This document shows, piece after piece, positions 1-6,402 of a stretch of 7,770 bases of DNA (positions are counted from its first letter, which is position 1; each line of letters begins with the position of its first letter). This DNA comes from Leptospira gomenensis (GTDB taxonomy: Bacteria > Spirochaetota > Leptospiria > Leptospirales > Leptospiraceae): the NCBI RefSeq assembly GCF_004770155.1, contig NZ_RQFA01000068.1, positions 1-7,770 on the forward strand, written 5' to 3'. The notes beneath the pieces were generated by a model, which saw only the letters and a list, made by a program, of their open reading frames with translations, was not told where the DNA came from and ran no database searches. The translations under genes and the position numbers were made by a program.

Positions 1-1101
1 GAATCTCCTTTTTACAACGAGACGTTTGGTAGCAAGGGTATTTGGAATGGTATGCAGAGCGCTTGGAACAGCGTGAGTAACTTTGTGAGTGAGAGTTACG
101 GAAAGTTGTTTGGGGGTAAGGATGTAACAACTGCAGATGGATTAAATCAAAGAAAAGGTATTATCTATAGGCAGCCAGATGGTTCATTGGCAGATAATGA
201 AGGTCATCAATATATCATAGATCATGATGGAATGATAAAACGCCAATTAAATGAGAATAGCTTAGAGTTAGTATGTTTTGTGGCAGGCACTTTGATTCAT
301 ACTGAGAATGGTTTAAAGGAAATCAATGACATTATTGAAGGGGATTTTGTTCTCTCTTGGAATGAAGTAACGAAAGAGATAAGCTATAAAAAAGTTACTA
401 ATTTGTATATTAAAAACAGTAATTTAATATATGAAGTGGAAATAAATAAAGAGTTAATCCTTCGAACTACGTGGAATCACCCTTTCTGGGTTACGAATAA
501 GAGTTCATGGATTGAGGTAAAAGATTTAGAGATAAATGATCTTGTTTTTTTATCAAATGGATCTGAAGTAAAAATCACTGACATTCGGAATAGTTCTGTT
601 GAACAAACAAAAGTTTATAATTTAGGTGTAGAAGAAAATCATACTTATTTCGTAGGCGATTCTGGAGTTTTAGTACATAATTACGATCCACGCAGTGAAG
701 TTTCTAAATTTTTAGCAATGATGCCTGAAGAGCTTAAAGATAAAGATCCTTCTTATAAATACCGTAATGATTCTCAAAAAATGGCAGAATATGAACAAGG
801 AGTAGCGCTAGGCAAAATGAAAGCTAAAATTATTCACGAAAAGTTGAAAATCATGTTCGACGGTGATGCAACATATAAACAAATTGAAGAGCTGCAAGCA
901 AAAGAAATTGAATTAGAATCGAAGGTCTCGAAATTGAGCGATGCTGGAAAATCTGGTTTATCAACAGGTGTATGGACTGAGGTTCTAAAATTAACAAATT
1001 TAATACCAAGTGCATTGGATCTTTCTGGTGATGTTAACCCGCTTCCATTCGACATGACTCCTACGAAATGGAAGATTTTAAAGTATTTCCTTTCTAAGTG
1101 A
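1..1101 (+). CDS. C-terminal part of a polymorphic toxin with Hint autoprocessing domain and unrecognised C-terminal domain (5' partial)
   Basis: The frame is open from base 1, so the gene starts upstream; 366 residues are visible. Residues 1-40 resemble the end of a Leptospira large-core protein, with GC near 45%. From about base 121 GC drops to near 33%, and a linker with DGSLADNEG-like spacing leads to a Hint domain at residues 92-227. Visible Hint hallmarks are the opening Cys92 in VCFVAGTLI, TxxH at 157-160 (TWNH followed by PFW), and the ending NHTYFVG...LVHN with His226-Asn227. The residue after Asn227 is Tyr, so this is a cleaving pre-toxin Hint rather than a splicing intein. In polymorphic toxins such a domain releases the C-terminal effector. 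That effector (residues 228-366, 139 aa) is charged and helical-looking with a coiled-coil-prone stretch around residues 286-315. I recognise no nuclease, deaminase or ADP-ribosyltransferase motif in it. The following membrane-protein gene is the candidate immunity gene. The Hint call is strong; the toxin role is inferred from architecture. Confidence 0.88.
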   Translation, partial: ESPFYNETFGSKGIWNGMQSAWNSVSNFVSESYGKLFGGKDVTTADGLNQRKGIIYRQPDGSLADNEGHQYIIDHDGMIKRQLNENSLELVCFVAGTLIHTENGLKEINDIIEGDFVLSWNEVTKEISYKKVTNLYIKNSNLIYEVEINKELILRTTWNHPFWVTNKSSWIEVKDLEINDLVFLSNGSEVKITDIRNSSVEQTKVYNLGVEENHTYFVGDSGVLVHNYDPRSEVSKFLAMMPEELKDKDPSYKYRNDSQKMAEYEQGVALGKMKAKIIHEKLKIMFDGDATYKQIEELQAKEIELESKVSKLSDAGKSGLSTGVWTEVLKLTNLIPSALDLSGDVNPLPFDMTPTKWKILKYFLSK

Positions 1102-1117
1102 AGCATTTAAATAAGTT

Positions 1118-1906
1118 ATGAAAGAATATATTTATATAACTAAAAGTTGGGTCACCTATTGTCGAAGACATTGGCAAAATATTATTTTTATGGAAATCAT
1201 CGCTTTGTTTCCATTTTTCTTTTTATCCAGTGCTTATTACGCGCTTGAGCATAATAAGCACTGGGTGATTTTGCAAAAAAATGAATTTATTCATTGGCAT
1301 TTATTTTATGACGAAGTTGGTTCAGTACTTAATTCTTTAGTATTATTAGGTATACTTTCTTTTGGACTTTCGATTTTCAATTTACAAAGAACAAAGGGCA
1401 GCAGTTGGGTCTCACTTAAAGAAGCAGTTGGTTATTTTCGAAAGAATTATTTTATGCGACAGAAACTGTTGCTTTTATTAATAATTTTCTTTTCTTTCTT
1501 CTTTTCTTTTGGGAGGAGTCAGTTCATTCAATTTATCTTTTTATTAATAATTGTTGGGGAGATATATTTCTTGTTTCTGACACTTGAAATAGATCAGAAA
1601 AGAAACTTGATTGCTTTATATATTGAGCTGCTACAGCAGCGCTTGATATTAATAATCTTTATTTTTTTGTTTTCCGTTCTATTTTATTCAGTATTTATAT
1701 TTTTTTTATCGATGGCAGCGGTATCGATATTAACAATGTTTCAAGCGGCGGGGGGGGTGTTTGATTTTCGAATAATGTCTTTCTTTATGTATTTCTCTTT
1801 AAGATTCATCTCACTTTTAATATTACCACTATTTATTATTCCGAATTTTTTATGTTTTGAGTACACTCTTGATTCTTTCGTAATTAAAAAATCAAAAATA
1901 GTATAG
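1118..1906 (+). CDS. Polytopic inner-membrane protein, candidate immunity protein for the upstream Hint toxin
   Basis: This 262-residue protein starts 16 bases after the toxin stop, on the same strand, and is probably co-transcribed. Hydrophobic segments lie roughly at residues 22-42, 69-88, 117-131, 136-155, 176-207 (long enough for one or two passes) and 221-246, giving about six transmembrane helices. Basic loops (around 15-20, 90-94, 108-116, 160-162) and a Lys-rich tail are present. I recognise no transporter or enzyme motif. Composition is very AT-rich (about 30% GC), unlike the large-core genes. Codons 210-214 contain a run of eight G (1750-1757). Removing or adding one G brings a stop within a few codons (TAA or TGA) and would delete the last helix. 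The ribosome-binding site before ATG 1118 is weak. Immunity is inferred only from its position directly after a Hint toxin. If correct, a polytopic immunity protein suggests a membrane-acting toxin. It could instead be an unrelated membrane protein. Confidence 0.8.
   Translation: MKEYIYITKSWVTYCRRHWQNIIFMEIIALFPFFFLSSAYYALEHNKHWVILQKNEFIHWHLFYDEVGSVLNSLVLLGILSFGLSIFNLQRTKGSSWVSLKEAVGYFRKNYFMRQKLLLLLIIFFSFFFSFGRSQFIQFIFLLIIVGEIYFLFLTLEIDQKRNLIALYIELLQQRLILIIFIFLFSVLFYSVFIFFLSMAAVSILTMFQAAGGVFDFRIMSFFMYFSLRFISLLILPLFIIPNFLCFEYTLDSFVIKKSKIV
1750..1757 (+). repeat. G8 homopolymer tract inside the membrane-protein gene
   Basis: Eight consecutive G lie in codons Ala-Gly-Gly-Val of an otherwise AT-rich coding sequence. 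With seven G the frame reads TGT TTG ATT TTC GAA TAA. With nine it reads GTT TGA. Either slip truncates the protein by about 50 residues. Tracts of this kind are known slippage sites, but no evidence of actual variation is visible in a single sequence. Confidence 0.8.
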
Positions 1907-2093
1907 AAAAGTATAGTATGTATTTCATTAATCGCCAGTCGTAAATTAGTATTACCAATGCACCTATGATAAAGTAGGCTATCGCTGTTGCAATATGCTC
2001 AGTTTTATATTTTGACACAATTGAAATTATACAGTTGTTAAAATTCGCAGAAAGTAAAAGTGTATATATCAATTTTCTATTTGTTAGAGGCAT
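1884..2093 (-). CDS. Possible small membrane protein on the minus strand
   Basis: This is a 69-codon ORF opposite to its neighbours, overlapping the 3' end of the membrane-protein gene by 23 bases. The translation is mostly neutral or hydrophobic: a polar N-terminal third, then two hydrophobic segments at about residues 35-51 and 57-69, separated by a short basic stretch (DWRLMKY). No clear ribosome-binding site precedes ATG 2093, and I recognise no family. AT-rich DNA readily yields hydrophobic chance ORFs. It is listed because the stretch 1907-2145 otherwise holds nothing except a 6-bp AT-rich inverted repeat with a CGAA loop at 2123-2138. This may be a small gene, a relic, or chance. Confidence 0.22.
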   Translation of the reverse strand: MPLTNRKLIYTLLLSANFNNCIISIVSKYKTEHIATAIAYFIIGALVILIYDWRLMKYILYFSILFLIF

Positions 2094-2167
2094 TAACCAA
2101 TTTTATAGATTTTAATTAAAAGACAATTCGAAAATTGTGTTGTGTCCTAGTCCAAAAACCGTCGTTT

Positions 2168-2196
2168 GTTAAGTATTACTGTGGCGCACAGCTAAC
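2168..2196 (+). other. Hairpin near the left edge of the leader repeat
   Basis: CTGTG-GCG-CACAG at 2179-2191 is a perfect 5-bp stem with a three-base loop. GTTA 2168-2171 and TAAC 2193-2196 can pair outside it across an asymmetric bulge. In the second copy (7161-7189) the stem becomes CTGTG-GTG-CGCAG, turning one U-A pair into a G-U wobble, so pairing in RNA is kept. There is no T-run after it, so it is not a terminator in the plus direction. Its role is unknown. Confidence 0.4.
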
Positions 2197-2243
2197 AAGT
2201 GTTAAGCGGGAATATCATTTTTGACCTCGGAATGGAAGTAAAC

Positions 2244-2456
2244 ATGATGCAACCTCCCAAGAACTTGTCGTTTGATAATCTTGGAGGTAGGAGAAGGGAA
2301 GGTAACGACTCTCCCACATATCAGAATAACAGGCGTTTGGCGAGTGCACGAAGGCAAACTACGCAACAAACTAAAGCCCTACCACCAAAAACGGAACGTA
2401 AATACTTTCAGATTATAATCATGAAGTTTTTGCGACAACAGGCTGACGTTTTTTGA
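2244..2456 (+). CDS. Possible 70-residue basic hypothetical protein inside the leader repeat, copy 1
   Basis: The ORF reads MMQPPKNLSF at its start and MKFLRQQADVF at its end. It is rich in Arg and Gln (GGRRREG, NNRRLASARRQ) and has no membrane segment or signal peptide. ATG 2244 is chosen because GGAAG lies five bases upstream; ATG 2232 and GTG 2199 are in-frame alternatives. The second copy at 7237-7449 keeps the frame and length. Across the extended frame (2199-2456) I count seven substitutions, four of them synonymous third-position changes, with no stop or indel. That mildly favours coding, but seven changes are too few to prove it. I do not recognise the family. It may be a real small protein or an open frame in a non-coding repeat. 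Confidence 0.35.
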   Translation: MMQPPKNLSFDNLGGRRREGNDSPTYQNNRRLASARRQTTQQTKALPPKTERKYFQIIIMKFLRQQADVF

Positions 2457-2580
2457 AACACTTTTTCCAAATTCACATTGTATTCTAAGAACAAGAAATC
2501 AGATTACAAAACTTTAATAGAATCGGGAATTCATTTAAATGAAGAGTTGTCGAATTTGGGTTATGAATAAAAGAAGAAAA

Positions 2581-2595
2581 CCCCGTTTTTAGGGG
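2581..2595 (+). promoter_or_regulatory. CCCC/GGGG hairpin covering a strong Shine-Dalgarno, copy 1
   Basis: CCCC 2581-2584 can pair with GGGG 2592-2595 around a seven-base AT-rich loop. The GGGG is the core of an AGGGGA ribosome-binding site four bases before the ATG at 2601. That ATG opens a nine-codon ORF (2601-2630, MSDFWVQKR then TAG). Hairpin, site and mini-ORF are all kept in copy 2. Read on the minus strand, the same hairpin is followed by TTTTCTTCTTTT and could act as a weak terminator for reverse transcripts. The stem is only 4 bp. Confidence 0.3.
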
Positions 2596-2600
2596 ACAAA

Positions 2601-2630
2601 ATGTCTGATTTTTGGGTCCAAAAGCGCTAG
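2601..2630 (+). CDS. Nine-codon mini-ORF with strong ribosome-binding site, copy 1
   Basis: The ORF is MSDFWVQKR followed by TAG, with AGGGGA four bases before its ATG. The second copy (7594-7623) reads MSDFWLQKR with the same stop: one Val-to-Leu change and one synonymous Arg change. It ends 35 bases before the -35 box at 2666, so it would be translated only from a transcript that starts further upstream. It could be a leader peptide, but ORFs this short commonly arise by chance. Confidence 0.2.
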   Translation: MSDFWVQKR

Positions 2631-2665
2631 AAATTGTGATAAATCGGAAGAAAAAGCGTTTAAAA

Positions 2666-2694
2666 TTGACAATTGTGATTCGATATTGTAGAAT
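2666..2694 (+). promoter_or_regulatory. Sigma-70 type promoter for the second large gene
   Basis: TTGACA at 2666-2671 and TAGAAT at 2689-2694 are separated by exactly 17 bp; only one base departs from consensus. Initiation is expected near 2701, giving a 5' leader of about 13 nt before ATG 2714. The palindrome ACAATTGT (2669-2676) overlaps the -35 box and could be an operator half, though it is short. The identical element is present at 7659-7687 in the second leader repeat. Confidence 0.7.
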
Positions 2695-2713
2695 GGATAT
2701 AGAGAATCGTTGT

Positions 2714-5700
2714 ATGGAGCACGAAAAACCCTTGATATCGTTTGAAATTGAAACTGATAGTTTTGTTTCAAGAAAGGCCTTGGAATCGTGCACCATTGGT
2801 TCGCAAAGAGAGATTTCCTTCCACGACCCCGCGAGCGATCAAGGCGTGGTCAAGTTATTGGCATTAGAGAAATGTAATGTTTCAAAAGCAGAATACAATA
2901 ACTTGACCGGAGCTGCGAGCGCGGTCCGCAGGACGCGGCCGAAAAAGATCACCAACACGACGGGGGCGCCGGACGAGGTTGCGCGTAACGTGGAAACGGA
3001 CATTTATCAAAAGGTTATCCACGACTATATGGGCGAGAACGGAGTTGTGACACAACTTTTTGGAATGGAGTTGAAACAACGCGCGGACAAACAATCGCAG
3101 CAGTGGGATTTGAAAGAAAAAGAATTCTACGACCTGAAACAGGATTGGATCCAGAACGTTTCGTACTTGAAAGAAGTGGGAACGAAACGCTGGGAGAACA
3201 TGGCGCAGGAGTTTGGTGCGAAGTGGAAGGACTGGAGAGCGGACTTCAAGGCGGAACACGAAGCGAACCAGGCGTTGTTTTTGAACAAGATCGAACAAGC
3301 GGTGCAAAACAAAGAGACGTGGACGCAGAACTTTTTGCAGGCAAGTCAGAACAACGCGGAAGAACAGAGTTTGCGAGAGATGTATGATTCGATTGCGGGT
3401 ATGGTTCAGAGCATGCAAGAGAACTTACCGCAGGGAGTTTCACTTAGCATCAATGTGAACGATATTCTTGCAAGCGTGCTTGCGAAGAAGCCGGGAAGTT
3501 TGTCTGCGAGTTTGATGGACCGAGCTTCGAGCATCGATACCAACTTCTTTTTAAACGAAGTGAAGAAATACAACTTCAACGACAAGGGAGTGAAGGATCA
3601 GTTCAAGAGTTTGATGGAGAAGACGAATGTTCTGAGTCAGAACATGGTGATCTTGCAGGCTTTGGAGAGTTTGCGGAATATGCCTGAGAGTTTTGTTCTT
3701 GCTGTGAAAAAACAAAACGAAGCCACGCAGAAGAGTTTGGACTCAACGATGGCGTTTGGCGGTTTTGCGAGAATGGGAGCGATGTATTTGCGCGTGATCA
3801 AGAACGCTGCGGGTGGCACAGAACAGCAGGTTTTACCGGTTTACAACGACTTTGTATATACCCCTCCTACTGAGTTTCCTCTTGTGAAGGACTCCAACGG
3901 CAACGAATGGGACCTGAGTAAAACCGAATCGTTGTTAGACGGGAAGAGCAATGCTCCGAGTCCGAGCGACATCGGTGTGATGGTTCGTTTGGCAAAGAAC
4001 AAAATGTTAAACGACTTCAAGAAGACGTTGGACGTTGAAAATTATCATAATTACGAATTAGAACAAAATCTCTTTGATCCGGAAGATCTGATCGGGAGTT
4101 TTGACGGTTTTGTAAGCAGTGTGCAGGACGGCCAGAACGTATCCTGCGCGTCCAAGTCGGCTAAAGATTGTATAGAGCTTGCAGCAAATTCCGGAACGTT
4201 AGTGGGAGAAGTTCCCGGAGGAGCGTATGGTCTTTGGCAGTTTGGTCAATTCTACCCGATTTTGAAAACGAAGAAGGAGATGGACAAACGCAAAGCGATG
4301 ATGGACGCATCTCGCGAGCGCTTTAAGGGAGGAATCGGTAGATTTTACAATCAGTTGGGTACTATTTTTGAAGGCGGTTCCGAATTTGTCAAAGGGGCGC
4401 TCAAGACAGTCAAAAGTGTAAGCCAAGGAAATTTTAAAGATGCAGGTAAACAATTTGAGAGTTGTCTTCAAGGTTTAATGTATGCCGTTACCGGCATTGT
4501 AGACTTTGTAATGTTTATCGGGGACCTTGTCTCGGGCATACTCCAGTTTGCTGGTGACAAAGTGACCCAGTTAGGAAGAGGAACTCTTCCGCAAGTGGCG
4601 AAGATAGGACAAGGATTGGGCGAGATAGGTAAGGGTTTGGACCAATCCTTAGATGAAGGCTATTTCGAGTTATCTCGGTATCGTCAAAGCAATCAATATC
4701 AAGAACGTAATACAACGTTGGGTAATCGAACCGGTCAGGAGATGTATCGTAACGACAAATTAACGGACAACGTAATCACGGCGGGTTTCGTAGTTACTGG
4801 AATCGCGATGGCAGTGATCGCTGTGATTGCAGCGCCTGAGACTGCGGGAGCGAGTTTGGCTGCGCTCCCTGCTCAAGAGGCGGCTTTAGCTGGCTCGTAT
4901 GCCGCCTACAAAGCAGCGCGGGGGGCTTATGAAGGTGGAGCGGGCGGAATGGTTGCTGGCGCTGCTGAAGGTTATATCAACTATGAACTTCAGATGGCGA
5001 CTGCCGGCTCTTTGTCCGTAAACTTGGGCTACAGCTATGGTAACGGTTATACAGTAGGGATGAACGCGACGTTGCCTGTTATGAAAACGGCGACTGGTCG
5101 AGCGATTGGTCCGAGTGCGATGTTGAATTACAACGAGCACAACGGTTTTAGCGGGGGTTTGGGAGTTCGAGCGGGCGGAGTTAGCGCTTATTATACGGAA
5201 GGTTACGGTTTAGACGAACAAGGTAGAAAGATTCGTAGCCACGGTTGGAGTGTAGGTGCGGGTGGTATCAACTTAAACTACGACAGCTACCAAGGATACG
5301 GAGTGAGTTTGACTTATTCTCAGGGCTTTGCTGGTTATGGTTTGGCCGGAGCGATGAGTACTACTTTTTCTTATACGGAGCGTGGGGGTTTGACGAACAG
5401 TTTAGGGATAGACTTAAACGCGTTAGAGGGTTCGAATCCCGGAGAGTATGCGAACATTTACAATCGCTTGAGCCAAAAGAACGGAATGGATACGCTTGGT
5501 AACAACGGGTTGTTGTTTTCTATCTTAACGGGTATGGGTCTGGCGGTAAACAACAAGGGCCGTGACGAGCTTTTTTACGAAGAGTTAGTGAACGGAATAT
5601 TTGGTGGAGATGATGGAGTGGCTCCCACAATAAAACCAGGCCCACGTCCAGGAACGTATTTAGATATGGAAGGTAATGTTTTAGTTCGGGATTCGAAGAC

Positions 5701-6385
5701 CGGTAATCTTGTTCCAGAGTGGATGGAACACAATTTAGTTTTAACGGATGGAAATTCTTATGGAACGCTTGATAACATTCACCCAAATAATGTCCCTTGG
5801 TACAAGAGCTTGATGAATAGAATTTTGGGTTGGATCGATCCTATCAAACCCATAGCGGCGGCTTTTGGTAAAGCGAAAAGAGCCGTTTTAGACAATCCAA
5901 CAGGATTAGGTACAGAAGATGTAGAGAAAGCGGCGGCTATTTCAGCAGATACAAGGAAGATAGCAGCGAGCGCGAAAGTAGCGGCACTACTTGCGGATGC
6001 CATTGAATCGGGCGACAAATATATGCTTGGGAATTTGAACGAGTTTTTAGAGTTGAAGACTGGACAAAGTAATTTATTAGAGAGTGTAGTAAAAGTGGGT
6101 ATAGAGAGTTCGAAAAATGCAGAAAGTATGGAAATATTTTCCAATTTACGACCTGAAACAATTCAAAAACTGAATCGTATGGACTGGAATGATCTAGCTA
6201 AACAATGGAGTAACTTTTCTGGACGAGATTTGAATGAGATAATGGGGCACAGCATTTTGCCGTATCGAGCAAAGGCGATAAACTTTGGCGGTATGGTTCT
6301 TTCAGGAAGCTGGGAGTATTTAGAGGGAGCCAATACTACAATTACTATTGAAAATGCTACTCCCCAGCGGTTTAGATATTACTAA
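2714..6385 (+). CDS. Large Leptospira core protein (TIGR04388-like) with variable C-terminal tip, putative polymorphic toxin
   Basis: The protein has 1223 residues from ATG 2714. That start lies just after the promoter, with AGAGA eight bases upstream. ATG 2693 overlaps the -10 box, and TTG 2612 lies upstream of the promoter. Order: repeat-encoded N-terminus without signal peptide (about 1-25); junction into GC-rich core by about residue 60; Trp-rich, charged, coiled-coil-like region (about 95-215); a Cys pair (VSCASKSAKDC, around 478-487); hydrophobic segments near 588-612 and 686-720; a Gly/Tyr-rich beta-like region with alternating short strands (about 757-905); a tip from about residue 965 to the end where GC falls to about 38%. 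The tip carries PGPRPGTYLDMEGN, then Ala-rich helical sequence, and has no Hint domain and no recognised catalytic motif. The assignment to the Leptospira large-protein family is from memory. Members I recall are much longer, so this looks N-terminally shortened. The lipoprotein gene follows directly. The toxin role is inferred from architecture and context. Confidence 0.85.
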   Translation: MEHEKPLISFEIETDSFVSRKALESCTIGSQREISFHDPASDQGVVKLLALEKCNVSKAEYNNLTGAASAVRRTRPKKITNTTGAPDEVARNVETDIYQKVIHDYMGENGVVTQLFGMELKQRADKQSQQWDLKEKEFYDLKQDWIQNVSYLKEVGTKRWENMAQEFGAKWKDWRADFKAEHEANQALFLNKIEQAVQNKETWTQNFLQASQNNAEEQSLREMYDSIAGMVQSMQENLPQGVSLSINVNDILASVLAKKPGSLSASLMDRASSIDTNFFLNEVKKYNFNDKGVKDQFKSLMEKTNVLSQNMVILQALESLRNMPESFVLAVKKQNEATQKSLDSTMAFGGFARMGAMYLRVIKNAAGGTEQQVLPVYNDFVYTPPTEFPLVKDSNGNEWDLSKTESLLDGKSNAPSPSDIGVMVRLAKNKMLNDFKKTLDVENYHNYELEQNLFDPEDLIGSFDGFVSSVQDGQNVSCASKSAKDCIELAANSGTLVGEVPGGAYGLWQFGQFYPILKTKKEMDKRKAMMDASRERFKGGIGRFYNQLGTIFEGGSEFVKGALKTVKSVSQGNFKDAGKQFESCLQGLMYAVTGIVDFVMFIGDLVSGILQFAGDKVTQLGRGTLPQVAKIGQGLGEIGKGLDQSLDEGYFELSRYRQSNQYQERNTTLGNRTGQEMYRNDKLTDNVITAGFVVTGIAMAVIAVIAAPETAGASLAALPAQEAALAGSYAAYKAARGAYEGGAGGMVAGAAEGYINYELQMATAGSLSVNLGYSYGNGYTVGMNATLPVMKTATGRAIGPSAMLNYNEHNGFSGGLGVRAGGVSAYYTEGYGLDEQGRKIRSHGWSVGAGGINLNYDSYQGYGVSLTYSQGFAGYGLAGAMSTTFSYTERGGLTNSLGIDLNALEGSNPGEYANIYNRLSQKNGMDTLGNNGLLFSILTGMGLAVNNKGRDELFYEELVNGIFGGDDGVAPTIKPGPRPGTYLDMEGNVLVRDSKTGNLVPEWMEHNLVLTDGNSYGTLDNIHPNNVPWYKSLMNRILGWIDPIKPIAAAFGKAKRAVLDNPTGLGTEDVEKAAAISADTRKIAASAKVAALLADAIESGDKYMLGNLNEFLELKTGQSNLLESVVKVGIESSKNAESMEIFSNLRPETIQKLNRMDWNDLAKQWSNFSGRDLNEIMGHSILPYRAKAINFGGMVLSGSWEYLEGANTTITIENATPQRFRYY

Positions 6386-6389
6386 TGTT

Positions 6390-6395
6390 AGAGGA
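6390..6395 (+). promoter_or_regulatory. Ribosome-binding site deciding the lipoprotein start
   Basis: AGAGGA lies seven bases before GTG 6403, good Shine-Dalgarno spacing. The in-frame ATG 6385, which overlaps the toxin stop in TAATG, has no comparable site and would add six residues including Glu-Asp before the signal peptide. Confidence 0.6.
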
Positions 6396-6402
6396 TGCTA
6401 AT

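Larger units (their letters stand above)
2146..2777 (+). repeat. Cassette leader repeat, copy 1 (direct repeat with 7139-7770)
   Basis: Bases 2146-2777 align without net gap to 7139-7770, an offset of 4993 bp. By eye I count 16 substitutions in 632 positions, about 97.5% identity. The left edge is sharp at CCTAGTCC; the preceding base differs. The true right edge is unknown because the second copy is cut by the window end. The last 131 positions, containing the promoter and the first codons of the large gene, are identical in both copies. The repeat contains no transposase and no terminal inverted repeats. It behaves as the conserved 5' module placed in front of each large toxin-like gene, and as homology for recombination between cassettes. 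Confidence 0.93.

Noticed and set aside
274..681. A splicing intein
   Set aside because: The domain ends His-Asn followed by Tyr rather than Cys, Ser or Thr, and it sits just before the C-terminal domain as in polymorphic toxins. A cleaving Hint domain fits better.
2123..2138. Terminator at ACAATT-CGAA-AATTGT before the repeat
   Set aside because: The stem is six AT-rich pairs and no T-run follows, so it is not a convincing terminator.
2539..2592. A 17-codon ORF ending in MNKRRKPRF
   Set aside because: The copy at 7532 has a stop at codon 7 (TGG to TAG). Only the last nine codons remain open in both, with no good ribosome-binding site in copy 1.
2612..2713. N-terminal extension of the large protein from TTG 2612 or ATG 2693
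   Set aside because: It would be read through the promoter. The -10 box overlaps ATG 2693, and AGGGGA is 15 bases from TTG 2612, too far to serve it.
2146..2777. Insertion sequence
   Set aside because: There is no transposase, terminal inverted repeat or clear target duplication. The repeat supplies the promoter and first codons of the toxin genes.
2882..3418. A 178-codon minus-strand ORF opposite the core gene
   Set aside because: It lies antisense to clearly coding GC-rich sequence. Its Leu/Arg/Val/His-rich translation is typical of a shadow frame and it has no domain.
5779..6144. A 121-codon minus-strand ORF opposite the toxin tip
   Set aside because: Shadow of the plus-strand gene, which continues through it with consistent codon use.
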